Source: Phorcus lineatus (lineage: Eukaryota > Mollusca > Gastropoda > Trochida > Trochidae). From it: DNA of 64,000 nt. Below the pieces are notes generated by a model that worked only from the letters and a program-made list of their open reading frames with translations, had not been told where the DNA came from and did no database searches. Where the stretch lies: assembly GCA_921293015.1 (NCBI GenBank), contig OV121087.1, positions 38,798,630 through 38,862,629 of the forward strand. Reading direction: 5' to 3'. A program made the position numbers and the translations under genes. Below are positions 11,805-22,110 of the stretch, in pieces; the stretch's first letter is position 1; every line of letters begins with the position of its first letter.

Positions 11805-13799
11805 TCAATCTTCTTGATTATCCCCCTCATTTTCCTTCTCTGACATCAAACTGATATAAGCTTTAGTGCAATCTTGTGACGTGTGATAAATTCTGAAACA
11901 TGGTGCTGCACATAGAGCCACATTACACTCGATACATTCGAAAGAAGATTCTTTGCCTACCCTTTTCTTCTTTCGAACTGGCTGATTTGTTTCTTCGAAT
12001 TCCCTTCGACGAAGTTCTCTATTCGCTTTGGAGCAAACAACACACATGCGTGTTAGGTTTTTCTTCTTTCCAACAGGCTGAATCTTTGATGGAAAGTGAC
12101 GACCATGGAGTCGCAAGACACTATCGTCGCTCGTGCTCGGCCGGCCGCGAGGACGTCTGCGCAGGGAGGGCACTTTTTCTGTTTCGGCGAAGGTGATCAT
12201 ATGCTGCACCAAATCTTTTCTAAATTGACGGCTTGTTTTCAAAGGTTTGTCTTCTGAGAATTCTTTATAGATAATGTAAGAATTCAACATGGCAACGTTC
12301 AACACATGAAACCACACGCGCTTCCACCATTTAAGAGTTTTCATTTTGAACGGGGTGTACGACAGCATCTGGTCGGCCCGATCCACACCTCCCATATATT
12401 TGTTGTATTCGTGCACAATACGTGGTCTCGTATTTGCTTCCCCAGTCACTCGGTTCTTCTTTCCTGTCTCTACAATTTCGGCGTCTTCTACGGTTGACAT
12501 GAGCAACACTGACTTCCTGTCCTCATACCGCAAAACGAGTAGGTCTTGATTGTGATAGATTGTCATATCCCCTTTCTTCTGATTCTTCTGTGCCTTCTTT
12601 AGCTTTTCAGGAATGCCTTTGCGATTTCCTCTCAAAGTTCCCGTCGCACCAGTTCCCATTTCCCACAAGTTTATATACAATGCCACCGAGGAATAGAAAT
12701 TGTCCATGAACACATGATACCCTTTCCCAGCATATTCTTTCACCAAGTCCATGACGAGATCATACGTTTTCCCACCAACAGAAACAGCTTCATTTGTTTT
12801 TCCAGTGTAGAGTTTGAACTTGCAAACATAACCATTTGTTGAGTCGCACAACATGTAGGCCTTTATCCCATACTTCTTCGGCTTGTCGGGATTATATACT
12901 TTGAAACTCAGATTGCCTTTCCAAGGCACCAACCCTTCGTCAACACAAATGTTTTGATGCGGCTTATAAACTCTGGAAAAACGATGCACGATGCGTTGGT
13001 ACAGATAGCCAAGTTTATTCATTGGTGAAAAATGCGGAGTGTTTCGTCCCGGCATTAGGTTGTTATCATTCAAATGTAGATACGTTAGCAGTAGCCAGAA
13101 CCTGTCGCGGGGCATGCACTTGGAAAAGAAGGGCGTCGACGTAACATCACTTGTTGACCAATACTCAGAAAAGTTTCTCTGTACAACCAGAGACATTGCT
13201 ATTGTCATTGCAATGAATACTTTCATTTCTTCGGCATTCGTATCATACCAGTGCCTCAACCGTGAACAGGGTTTCAGAACCTTATCATCGACCTGTTGGT
13301 GGAAGTATCTGTTGGTTTCTGCTGCCAATGATCCATAATCATCTTCATGAAAAAACAGTCCGAAAAAGTCTACAGGTTGCGGGTTATCAGGCAATTCTAT
13401 AAACCGTCCTAATCCCGTTGCGCCAGTAAAATGCAAGTCGACACGTCCACGTTGCCTCGGCCCCTCTTCCCAGCGATCCATAAAATTATCTTGGTCATCA
13501 AAATGTGTGTCCATTTCATTATATTGCTCGTCAAAGCCAATGAACTCTTCCTCTGTGGAAGTACCAGCCGTAGCAGTTTCACCCGTACCAGCTAATATGT
13601 CTCTTGCAATGTTTCTTATTTCTTGATCACTATCAATGTCACTTTCACTATCACTGTCACTGTCACTGTCACTATCACTCTCATCAGTTGATTCCATATC
13701 AGAAGCTTCATCGGCATGGACCTCGTTGATGAAGTCGTCGTCGCTAGACGTTGACGGACCTTCCCAACTCCTGGTTCGCGGCCTCCTGGCCTTAGGCAT
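11805..13799 (-). CDS. piggyBac transposase (DDE_Tnp_1_7), 664 aa, intact
   Basis: The protein cuts the element out at TTAA and inserts it elsewhere; it acts on DNA in the nucleus. Residues 36-58 form an Asp/Ser-rich acidic tract, part of a disordered N terminus. The transposase core runs from about 143 to 512. The three piggyBac catalytic aspartates are visible: Asp287 (ICVDEGLVPWKG), Asp366 (HVFMDNFYSS) and Asp473 (GGVDRADQ, with Asp476 also kept). The conserved WWKR follows at 491-494. A basic stretch (RRRPRGRP, 547-554, and KKK around 578 and 610) could be a nuclear signal. The C-terminal cysteine-rich cross-brace zinc domain is complete: Cys586, Cys589, Cys622, Cys625, Cys630, Cys634, His639, Cys644. 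No frameshift or stop interrupts it. The ATG is the first in frame after a putative 5' UTR splice acceptor. Confidence 0.95.
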   Translation of the reverse strand: MPKARRPRTRSWEGPSTSSDDDFINEVHADEASDMESTDESDSDSDSDSDSESDIDSDQEIRNIARDILAGTGETATAGTSTEEEFIGFDEQYNEMDTHFDDQDNFMDRWEEGPRQRGRVDLHFTGATGLGRFIELPDNPQPVDFFGLFFHEDDYGSLAAETNRYFHQQVDDKVLKPCSRLRHWYDTNAEEMKVFIAMTIAMSLVVQRNFSEYWSTSDVTSTPFFSKCMPRDRFWLLLTYLHLNDNNLMPGRNTPHFSPMNKLGYLYQRIVHRFSRVYKPHQNICVDEGLVPWKGNLSFKVYNPDKPKKYGIKAYMLCDSTNGYVCKFKLYTGKTNEAVSVGGKTYDLVMDLVKEYAGKGYHVFMDNFYSSVALYINLWEMGTGATGTLRGNRKGIPEKLKKAQKNQKKGDMTIYHNQDLLVLRYEDRKSVLLMSTVEDAEIVETGKKNRVTGEANTRPRIVHEYNKYMGGVDRADQMLSYTPFKMKTLKWWKRVWFHVLNVAMLNSYIIYKEFSEDKPLKTSRQFRKDLVQHMITFAETEKVPSLRRRPRGRPSTSDDSVLRLHGRHFPSKIQPVGKKKNLTRMCVVCSKANRELRRREFEETNQPVRKKKRVGKESSFECIECNVALCAAPCFRIYHTSQDCTKAYISLMSEKENEGDNQED

Positions 13800-13812
13800 C
13801 TTTCACATCAAT

Positions 13813-14557
13813 CTGTAAATGATTGAAAATAATTTAGGCACACGCAAGATATAATAACATCAACACATGACCTGTTGTACAGAGAAATTCAATGTGAGCT
13901 TCATGGACATTCAATTGCCACATTTTGTAAGTGTTTGAAACAAATTTGCCGTTGCGCGCCTTTGGCGCCAGCGGTCATCAATAATCCGGACATTTTCTAA
14001 TTGTCCTGGCGAAAGCCGGACATTTTGTTTCACGATTTGCAAAAATAACAAATCAGGACAAATTCTAACATTGCTGGACAATTTCTAACTTTCGGACAAC
14101 TTTTCACAATCCAGCCGAACAAGTTCTAATGTCGCCGGACACTTTCTAACTTTTGGACGACTTTTCACAATCCCGCCGAAGGTGCCGATGGCACCGACGG
14201 CCGCCGACGTTGTATCAACATTATCAACCCTGATGCCGCCTTCTGACTCCTATGCAACGAGCCGGCGAGTCGCGAACAACTGCCTTCTACGTCAGGAAAG
14301 TTCTGATTGTCAGTTGTGGATTACAAAAGTTTTTCAACTTTTGACTTCTCGTCCGAGAATGATAGGTTCCACGGGCCTATCCGTCGGGACGGCCGTAGTC
14401 AACGAGCACCCGGCCCCTTGTCTTTAGTTCACTGGAAGGAACTCATGCCATCCCGACATATATAGCAAATTATTTAAAACCTCGGAATGCTACCAAACTT
14501 TTTTTTCAAAAATGAGTTTCCTCGACCAACAAAAATTTGGCAGAAAAAAACACATAC
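13813..14557 (-). other. Putative 5' UTR intron of the piggyBac transposase
   Basis: On the minus strand a good acceptor (caatcatttacag) lies 13 bases before the transposase ATG. A matching donor (GCCAGCAG|GTATGTG) lies at 14558/14557. Together they would remove 745 bp from the leader and leave the coding exon whole. This is a prediction from splice signals only. Confidence 0.35.
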
Positions 14558-14830
14558 CTGCTGGCGGTGCCCGACGAAAGTCCGCTGAAATTTTTTTTCT
14601 CGAACACGAACATTTTCGTTGGACACATTTTCTCATGACCTGATGGCGGTGCCCGGCGAAAGATCCCCGACATATTGTGTCTCAACCACAAACATTTTCG
14701 TTGGACAACTTTGCCTTGACCTGATGGCGGTTCCCGACGGCATCCCCGACATACTGTGTCTCAACCACAACATTTTCGTTGGACAATTTTCCCATGAACT
14801 GATGGCGGTGCCCGACGCAAAAATCCCCTA
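13940..14830. repeat. Two short-period repeat arrays upstream of the transposase
   Basis: From 13975 to 14175, phrases such as CCGGACATTTTCTAA and GGACAACTTTTCACAATCC recur four or five times. From 14548 to 14830 about four ~80 bp units repeat CTGATGGCGGTGCCCGACG...CATTTTCGTTGGACA. Both lie between the transposase start and the right arm, in the place of its promoter and leader. Small ORFs across the second array are by-products of the repeat. Confidence 0.65.
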
Positions 14831-14969
14831 ACTCAAAAAAGACATCAATAACGCTATGAATGTAAATCCAAAAGTTTTTTTCCTTCAACTTTCATGGTTT
14901 ATAAAACTCTATAATTGAACACTAAAGAAACAGGGTTTCCTTCATAATTTTTTTTACTTATTACATTTA

Positions 14970-15990
14970 TTTATAACATTTTAGCGGCGCTTGTTGAGTC
15001 TTTATTTCTATGAGCGCATAAACAAATTGTATATCAAATTGAGGAGAATTTTCTGCTCTTTACGCTGATACCAAACGTTGTTGAGCGCGCCACTTTGTTA
15101 CAGAAATACGAAATGCGAAACTTGCCAAATTTGCGGCACTTCTTGTGCCTTTATTTTTGTGTGCGCATGTATGATCAATATATTGAAATGAAGAACAACG
15201 TTCCGTCTTTATTTAGACGTAATATTTATCAAAATCCGCCAAGTGGTATAGAAAATATCGAGTGCCAAAGAAAGGTACATGAAAATCGAACTTCAGATCA
15301 CATGAAAAGAACCCTTTGTGCGGCGCTTGCTGCATCGTCGTTTGTTTTAGCGCATGTACATTTTATATATCACTTTGTAGACAATTTATTCCTCTTGATA
15401 ATGATATAAATGGTTTTGAAATGTGTCATTTGTACACGGGGATATGAAGTGCCAAAGTTTCCCTATTTGCGTCACTAACGGAATTGCGAAGTGCGAAAGT
15501 TGTTCTTTTTACGGCACTTGTTGAGTCTTTATTTATTTGCGCGCATAATAATTGATATAGGGAATTAGAGACAATTCATTTGTCTTTATAGTGATGTAAA
15601 ATTCAACAAAATCTTTTTCACGGTGTAAAAGAAATTCATTGTGAAAGAAAGGCACATGAAAATCGCGCTTCAGATCACATGATAAGGAAGTCGGCAAAAT
15701 TACCTTTTTGTGCGGCGCTTGCTGTATCTTTATGAATTGTTGCGCATGTACACATTTTACATGGGATTAAAGACAATCTTTTTCTCTATCTTGTGATATA
15801 AAAAATGTCAAAATATGTTGAGCACATCATGAGAAAATTGGTGTGACAAAACAGTGTAAAACTAAAAATATATAAAAATCACCTTTTTTGCGGCACATGC
15901 GGTATCTTTATTTCACGAGGCGCACATATGTTTTTTACATCGAATTAAAGACATTTCTTTTCTCTTTCAAATGATCCCACCTATATTGAA
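14970..15990. repeat. Right-arm tandem repeats of the piggyBac element (~190 bp period)
   Basis: Six diverged units with cores near 15012, 15162, 15350, 15540, 15741 and 15920. The consensus is roughly TGCGGCGCTTGTTG-TCTTTATTT, then GCGCATGTACA, ATGGAATTAAAGACAAT, and TCTTTA-GATGAT. They match the left-arm units and run in the same direction, so they are direct rather than inverted subterminal repeats. Confidence 0.75.
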
Positions 15991-16471
15991 ATCCGCCCAA
16001 GGGTTCAGAACATAGGGCGTGCGATAGGAAGGCGTGCATAGGGTCAAAATGCACGCGTCTCAGTAAACGATAGCACGCGCGGGTCGGTAAGCTCGTGCGA
16101 GAGGCTAGAAAGTGCCCACAGGCTATTAGCACGTGCGGCGGGGAGTGGGGGAAAATTGAGTGATTTTAACGCTTATTTTCGGTACGATAAACATTATCAA
16201 TATTCTCATAACTTTCGGAGCATGTTCGCGCATTATTTAGACCACCAACGAAACAAAACACGGTAGCTTAGCGGCAGCCGGAACGAAAATACAAGCGTTG
16301 AACTGAGACTACTGCTAGGCAATAAATTTCCGGGACCCGCTACCGAGACCCGCGGTCATAATTAGTTAGCGTGAGAAAAATAGAGTGTGCTACTCGCATC
16401 CCGCTAAGAGGACTTGCGGGCAAAGCTAATTTCATCCCGGAATATTCCGGGACCCGCATCTTAAGGGTTAA

Positions 16472-17150
16472 TTTAGTCAAAGCATAAATGACTTTTAATT
16501 ATGTCAAATAATAATTTGAATAATTGACATTAAAAAACATTGAAGTATTTAGTCAAATTGAATATATATACCGTTTGTAAGTGTGTTTCTTTGGTCAAGA
16601 ATTGTATTATTATGATAATTAAAATAATAACAATTCTAGGATTTTAAAGATATAACAGGAGAAAATTCATATTTTGTAAAAGTCACGCAGTCCAAATGTG
16701 AAAAAAAATTCATAGAGAAATTTGATAAGGTTTTGAAATTTTCACATCGCAGAATTATTCTAATTTGAAACAAGTATCTTTAAAACCGTACAACAATCAT
16801 TAAACTAAGATCACAAAAATTCTAAAGTCTATTTCATCAAATGTCAAATACGTTGAGAAATATGAGCTTAGTACAGAACTCATTTATTTTTTTTAATTAC
16901 ATCTCTATAAATCCATACCCAAATGTACTATTTGGAGAAATTACTTTCAGTTGCAACTGTTCATTATGTGTAATGTTATTCTATGACAGCTTCCATTTTC
17001 TGAAATAAACCCACTTATTTTGTTTATACCTTTACGACAGTGTTACCATAGCAACAAATTACCTTGGAAACAGAAAGCTAGTAAATAGAGCACCTGAGCT
17101 AGCCATATAGGTAATGGCTACAATGTAAGTAGTTACAACTAAATTGGTCA
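16472..17150. other. AT-rich presumed intron, no gene seen
   Basis: Flank of the piggyBac insertion, resuming the AT-rich composition seen before 10 kb. No feature recognised. Confidence 0.3.
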
Positions 17151-17460
17151 GGTGAGGTGATATTTGGTTTAACGTCGCTTTCAAGATACTTCACTCTTAT
17201 CATGGCTGCTAGTATTATTGCAGGGAGAAAGCCTGCAACACTTATGTGGATATGCATTGCTGTGAAACCTGCAAGCATTGGCTGGAACTAGCGAACCACT
17301 GGTGGTATTGCGCTGTCATTCAGCGTAGCATTGCACCCTAACCTTACTGCATGTAGAACAGCTCTCTACTGCTGACCAAAGTTGTCTAGCCCCAGGCTGG
17401 ATTCAACCACGAACCTCTAAATCCTCAGCTGAACACACTAACCACTGCACTATCCCTACC
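17151..17460 (-). mobile_element. tRNA-derived SINE, near full length
   Basis: On the minus strand the element starts with a tRNA-like head: A box TAGTGCAGTGG (within 17438-17453) and B box region GGTTCGTGGTTGAATCC (17399-17415). It continues through a conserved core and ends with TTGAAAGCGACGTTAAACC and a TCACCTCACC tail. It matches the copy at 38183-38495 along its length. I could not make out a clear target duplication. Confidence 0.8.
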
Positions 17461-20400
17461 AAATTTATCTAGAAATTTATGTGAAGATACACATTCTAAA
17501 CATCATTCAATATTTGCATTTTGCAACAAAACAAATGTCAACAAATTGTAATGTTGGGACATAGTTCATAATGTTTTTAAATTGAGAAATAAAAACATCT
17601 TTAAAACATTTTAACAACTTTAATCTTAAAACATCAAAAATATATAGGATTGTGATGTATGTTTCCTTACAGTTTTAAAAATCTGCAGGATTATATAGGT
17701 TCCTATAAACTAAATTAACTAAGATTTGTTTCCTTATGCGGTAACTTTATTCTGAGATCACAGTCTCTCTATCAAAAGATATTAACAATATATTGCTTTT
17801 TCTTCACCTGAATATACTGCCATTCTTCCAGTTTAGCATCTCTAAATAAAATTGATACTAATATTTTTCATCTTTTCTTCAATAAACTATGCTTATAGTT
17901 TCTTGATAATAAATTTTCAAATGACATGAAAAACTTATAAAAGCATTCCAAAAGAGTTACTTTCTCATTGCACTCCAGATTTACACATATATTAACTTCC
18001 ATCTGACACTCAAAAAATGATAATTGAGAAAGTGAAAGGATATGCCAATAATATTCAATTTAAGAAAGACATAGCACATGATATAGTTTGAACATTTCTT
18101 GTACATAAATTATAAGAAAAATCATAATGCACAAAAGTAAAAGAAAAACTAACCAGAAATCAAAATGGTAGCCTGATGGGAGTAAACAAAACCTCAAATT
18201 CATTTATTATCTCTTTATTGTTGTCTTTATCATTTTCCTAATGCGTCATGGAATATCTCAAGTGAAATAATTCAAAATCTGCTATATCTTTATTGTAATG
18301 GCATTTAATAAACCTTATCTCAAACTGCTTGAGACTAAGAAATGCTTGTATTCAGGTTAGGGATTTAATTGCCGTTTCAATAACATGTAATTAATCATTT
18401 TGTCTAACAATGAAAGTGACAACACAGATCAGAATGTTTTGTAAAATAAAGTCTAAATGTATTAACGCCAAGCTGATGTGAATGACATTAATCGACTTTT
18501 ATCCGGTAGCAATAGCCCTGTCAAAATATAACAATGATTTGATTTGCAGTCATCCTACAAAAACTTGAAGCCTTTACTGTTAGGGGTTTTAGATAATCAT
18601 TCAAAAATTATTAACCAATCTTAACAGTGAAAATGTCAAAACTTCAGCCATGGTGTGGTATGCATTCAAAGTATCACTGCATTAAATTTACAATTTACAC
18701 TGTATCAACTTTTCTTTTTCTTCTATTCAGTCATTAAAAAAATGTTAACCATACTATTTCAACATTATGTCTTAATTCCGGCATTTGAATCTCTCCTTTA
18801 AAATGATATAGCTCACTGCAAATTATTTTCCCCATAGAATTGAAGACATATTCTTTCAAATTCAATGGCAATGTGAACAGTTGTTCTAGAACTCATAATG
18901 AATTCATAATTTCAATATATCACATCCCAGGCTTAAGGACAATCTGCGTCTTTCCAACAACCCAGTTCAGGACAAATTAATTACCTATCAGCCTTTCTAC
19001 ACAATGAAAACGTATTGGGTCACCATTAAACATGAACAAACGTGTATTCAATTTCCTCGACATAATTAAATCATCTATCGTTTAAAGACGGTACATAATT
19101 GATTTTAAACATTGTAACCATCTTTCACAAGGACCTTGACCTTTTACGTAAATCAGCACAGACGCGTATTATCGAGAAATTCAACAAGTTGGTTGGGAAA
19201 GATTATTACTACGTTGGTCAAAAGGTAGTTAATCTGTCCAAATATGGCAGATGGCCGTGAAATGTGATCACATGACCTGCAGACGACAGAAAAAGTTACA
19301 TTGCACCTATGTGACAGACATGGTCAATGTGTACAGAGTCAACGCAATCTTAGCAGTAGGACAGAACAATATGGCCGCCAAGTCGTAGTCATTTCTTGTC
19401 AGTCTTCACAAACAATGTAGATGACGGTTTGGAGTTTGGTTTGGTCTGTTGTCAGTAGGATAAACAAACACAGGAACGTACTCTGGTTAAATCTAAATAT
19501 GTCACTGTTTTTTTATAATTAGGAGATAAATCTTGTGTGTTTGAAAATCGTAGACTGATGGGTCGTAAGTTATTTTGGCTTTTTCTAAAGTCACATGAAA
19601 AATCATGAAAAGATACTTTGTCACTTTTAAAACAGAACCTTACATACATCAAACCATATGCAGAATCTTTGCTTACAAGTTAAACCATCACTGAAGGGTT
19701 CAGTAAATTAGTTCAATATGTCTGACCAACTCTGACGTTATCAAAGAAACATAGAAAATCAATGTACATTACAATGTTAGCAGACCAACTAAGAATGCCA
19801 TACCAAGATGAAAGATCAAGACATGAGAACCCCAAATCCCTTACCAAACAAGAAACCATCTGTTATCAACTACAGAATTCTATCTCTATTGCTATCGTGT
19901 TATATGATAATCGGTAAACATGGTGAAAAATCACTCAATCCAACTCAAATCTGGCACGAAAACCAATTATCTTTTGATTTCATGTCGCTGCTCTTCAAAA
20001 GACGAATTTCGAATAGCTGTTCACACTTAACTGCGAGGTTGGTGTAATGCGAACACCGTGTCTAATAGAGCAATGCAATCGGCTGAGCATGATGGGATAC
20101 ATCATTTATCGTAATTTAAAGACCCAAGCCACCCGATCACCTCCCGTTAGTAAACAAATGGGAGGGGCGGTATTCATCGTTTTTACCGCACAAGGGTGTC
20201 GTGTACCCAGAAACGTGTCTAGGATTAGTTGTGGCACAATATTGCATTTCCTGATAAACTCACTCCTTGAAAATAAGCTTCACACTGTCAGTGCTCTGAC
20301 CGGATTGCGCTTATAAAATCTCAAGATGTCAGCCTTAATTGACTGATGTCCATGAGAAAACATCATTTTACACATGCTTGTCTTCTTAAAAAAATTGAAA

Positions 20401-21790
20401 TTCTAACATGGAAACACTGGCAATCACCTGATGATATCTAAAAAAAAGATGACCTTGCATGTTTTGGCAGCATGGGAAAGGAAAGTGTAATAATACAAGA
20501 CATGCTTTCCAAACAGATATGTGTGAGTTATTAATATAATGATTACATTATCAATTCTGTTTCACAAATTCTTAATTGTTGAGATCATACACAATGTTTT
20601 CCTTTCATCAGGTGTAATCCATCATGAAGTCAATCTCTTTTACACCAGATAGAACCTAAATAATGCTCTATAAGGGTAGTTCAGATGGATTTATACGCCA
20701 TCTTTCAACTTCCATAGATAAAACATTCAGAGGTACACAAAAATACCAGATTGTGCAAATGGCTTTCTAGCCATGATGTTCATTGGCTTGAGTGCAAAGG
20801 TCACCTACATGACCACAATAGAACAGCATTCAGATCAGAAACACAGCAAATTAAGAGTGATAGGTTTGAACTGATTTCAATGAGATTGTGATGAAGTAAG
20901 CATCTACTTCAAAATGTTGTCAAAAAAGGACTTTCTCAAGAAAAATACAACCTTTCTTATGAACATGGACAAATGGAACTATTCTAGAATTGTCTGGACT
21001 TGTCAACTAGGTGTATTGCTATATCACAGACAAATGGTTAGAATAACGGTTTGCGCAAAAGAGTCAAAATGTAGGACTCTCTTCGAGGTTGTAAGAATGT
21101 AAGCTATGAAAAAAAGTTAATCAATCACGTCCAAAATTGGGCACAAATTGGATGTTTCACAGGAAAATCTTCCCCCAACACTTAAAAAATGATTAAGACA
21201 AAGTCGAGGTTAAATATTTGAGGTTGAAAAAGGTCATTAGGAAAACAATGCTGTGGAATTCTTCTGAAAAAATTATGTTTTGTGTTTTTTGTCTGTTAAG
21301 CTAATTAAGGACAAGACAATATACTTAAGATGAAAAAAGTTTTTTCTTTCGAGTGTCTGAATTTATCGGACATGTTTTAGGCTCATAATATTGAGAAATA
21401 ATTTTGGGATTTATAACTTTATAATTCATAAGTAATGTTTTTTTGGGCAAAATAGGATTAATCATAAAAAGGCTTCATTTGTCTGCATTAACATCTCTTC
21501 GCATGACAGATTGTTTTTAACATATAGTATTTTTCTATTTATTCATTATTGTATTCAATTTATACTTGTTTATATATTTTTATTTTTTGTTTTTCTATAA
21601 AACAAAATAGATTAATAGACCCCCATTGCTGTAATCAATATTATCTTTGAATAATAAGTATTTTGTCAAAATGGTTCCATAGCTATCAACATGGTTCTAT
21701 CAGAAATACCACTCATAGTGGATATCTCAATCATTTAAAGCTTCTCATTTTGTTTGTGGTTTTTAGTACCCATGCCAGGCACTGATGCTA
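17461..21790. other. Presumed intron, no gene established
   Basis: Mostly AT-rich. From about 19,100 to 20,330 the sequence is GC- and CpG-richer, with a YY1/ETS-like ATGGCCGCCAAG at 19371 and GGGAGGGGCGG near 20161. It could hold an alternative promoter of the minus-strand gene. The open frames there (66-89 residues) resemble nothing known to me. Confidence 0.3.
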
Positions 21791-21794
21791 ATTG

Positions 21795-22110
21795 CTCATG
21801 GTAAAGCTATTTCTTGTTTACTGTGGCAGTGTAAAGTTCAGTGAGAAATGAATTACTTCTAAATTATTTGGTAGAGTTTCTTCAATTCTTTAACACCAAG
21901 GGAGCTCATAACACTGATAATGGTAAACCTTTTTCTTGCAAACTAGAGCGGTGTAAAGTTAAGTGAGAAATGAATTACTTCTAAACTCTTTGGTAGAATC
22001 ACTTCAATTTTTAGCACCAAGAGCGCTCATAACACTTATAATGGTAAACCTATTTCTCTACAGCAGTGTAGAAGTTAAGTGTGAAACAGATGACTCCTCA
22101 GCTGGCACTG
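21795..22110. repeat. Tandem triplication, ~120 bp unit
   Basis: GTGTAAAGTTAAGTGAGAAATG recurs near 21830, 21950 and 22066 (last copy decayed), each preceded by CATAACACTTATAATGGTAAACC-like sequence and followed, in the first two, by AATTACTTCTAAA. Non-coding. Confidence 0.75.

Larger units (their letters stand above)
10041..16467 (-). mobile_element. Complete piggyBac-superfamily DNA transposon, 6.4 kb
   Basis: The element is bounded by TTAA at 10037-10040 and 16468-16471, the invariant piggyBac target duplication. Its ends start CCCTTCCGTTGC (left) and, reading inward on the opposite strand, CCCTTAAGATGC (right), matching at 9 of 12 positions. One intact transposase gene sits on the minus strand at 11805-13799. 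About 4.4 kb is non-coding: a left arm of roughly 1.7 kb and a right arm of roughly 2.7 kb, each with a ~190 bp tandem repeat, plus GC-rich inverted motifs around 10630-10760. Known autonomous piggyBac elements are commonly about 2-3 kb, so this one is long. It lies inside what is probably intron 2 of the PDZ gene, in the same orientation. An open transposase with matching TTAA ends suggests a recent insertion that may still be active; activity is inference. Confidence 0.9.

Noticed and set aside
11900-13338. Several plus-strand ORFs of 63-99 residues
   Set aside because: Antisense shadows of the transposase coding sequence.
13636-13818. Plus-strand ORF starting with an SLSLSL run
   Set aside because: It is the antisense of the Asp/Ser repeat in the transposase N terminus.
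16262-16315. TAGCTTAGCGG, a perfect tRNA A-box match, inside the piggyBac right arm
   Set aside because: No B box at the right distance and no cloverleaf; probably chance.
20047-20316. 89 aa plus-strand ORF in the CpG-richer patch
   Set aside because: No recognisable motif; higher GC there lengthens chance ORFs.
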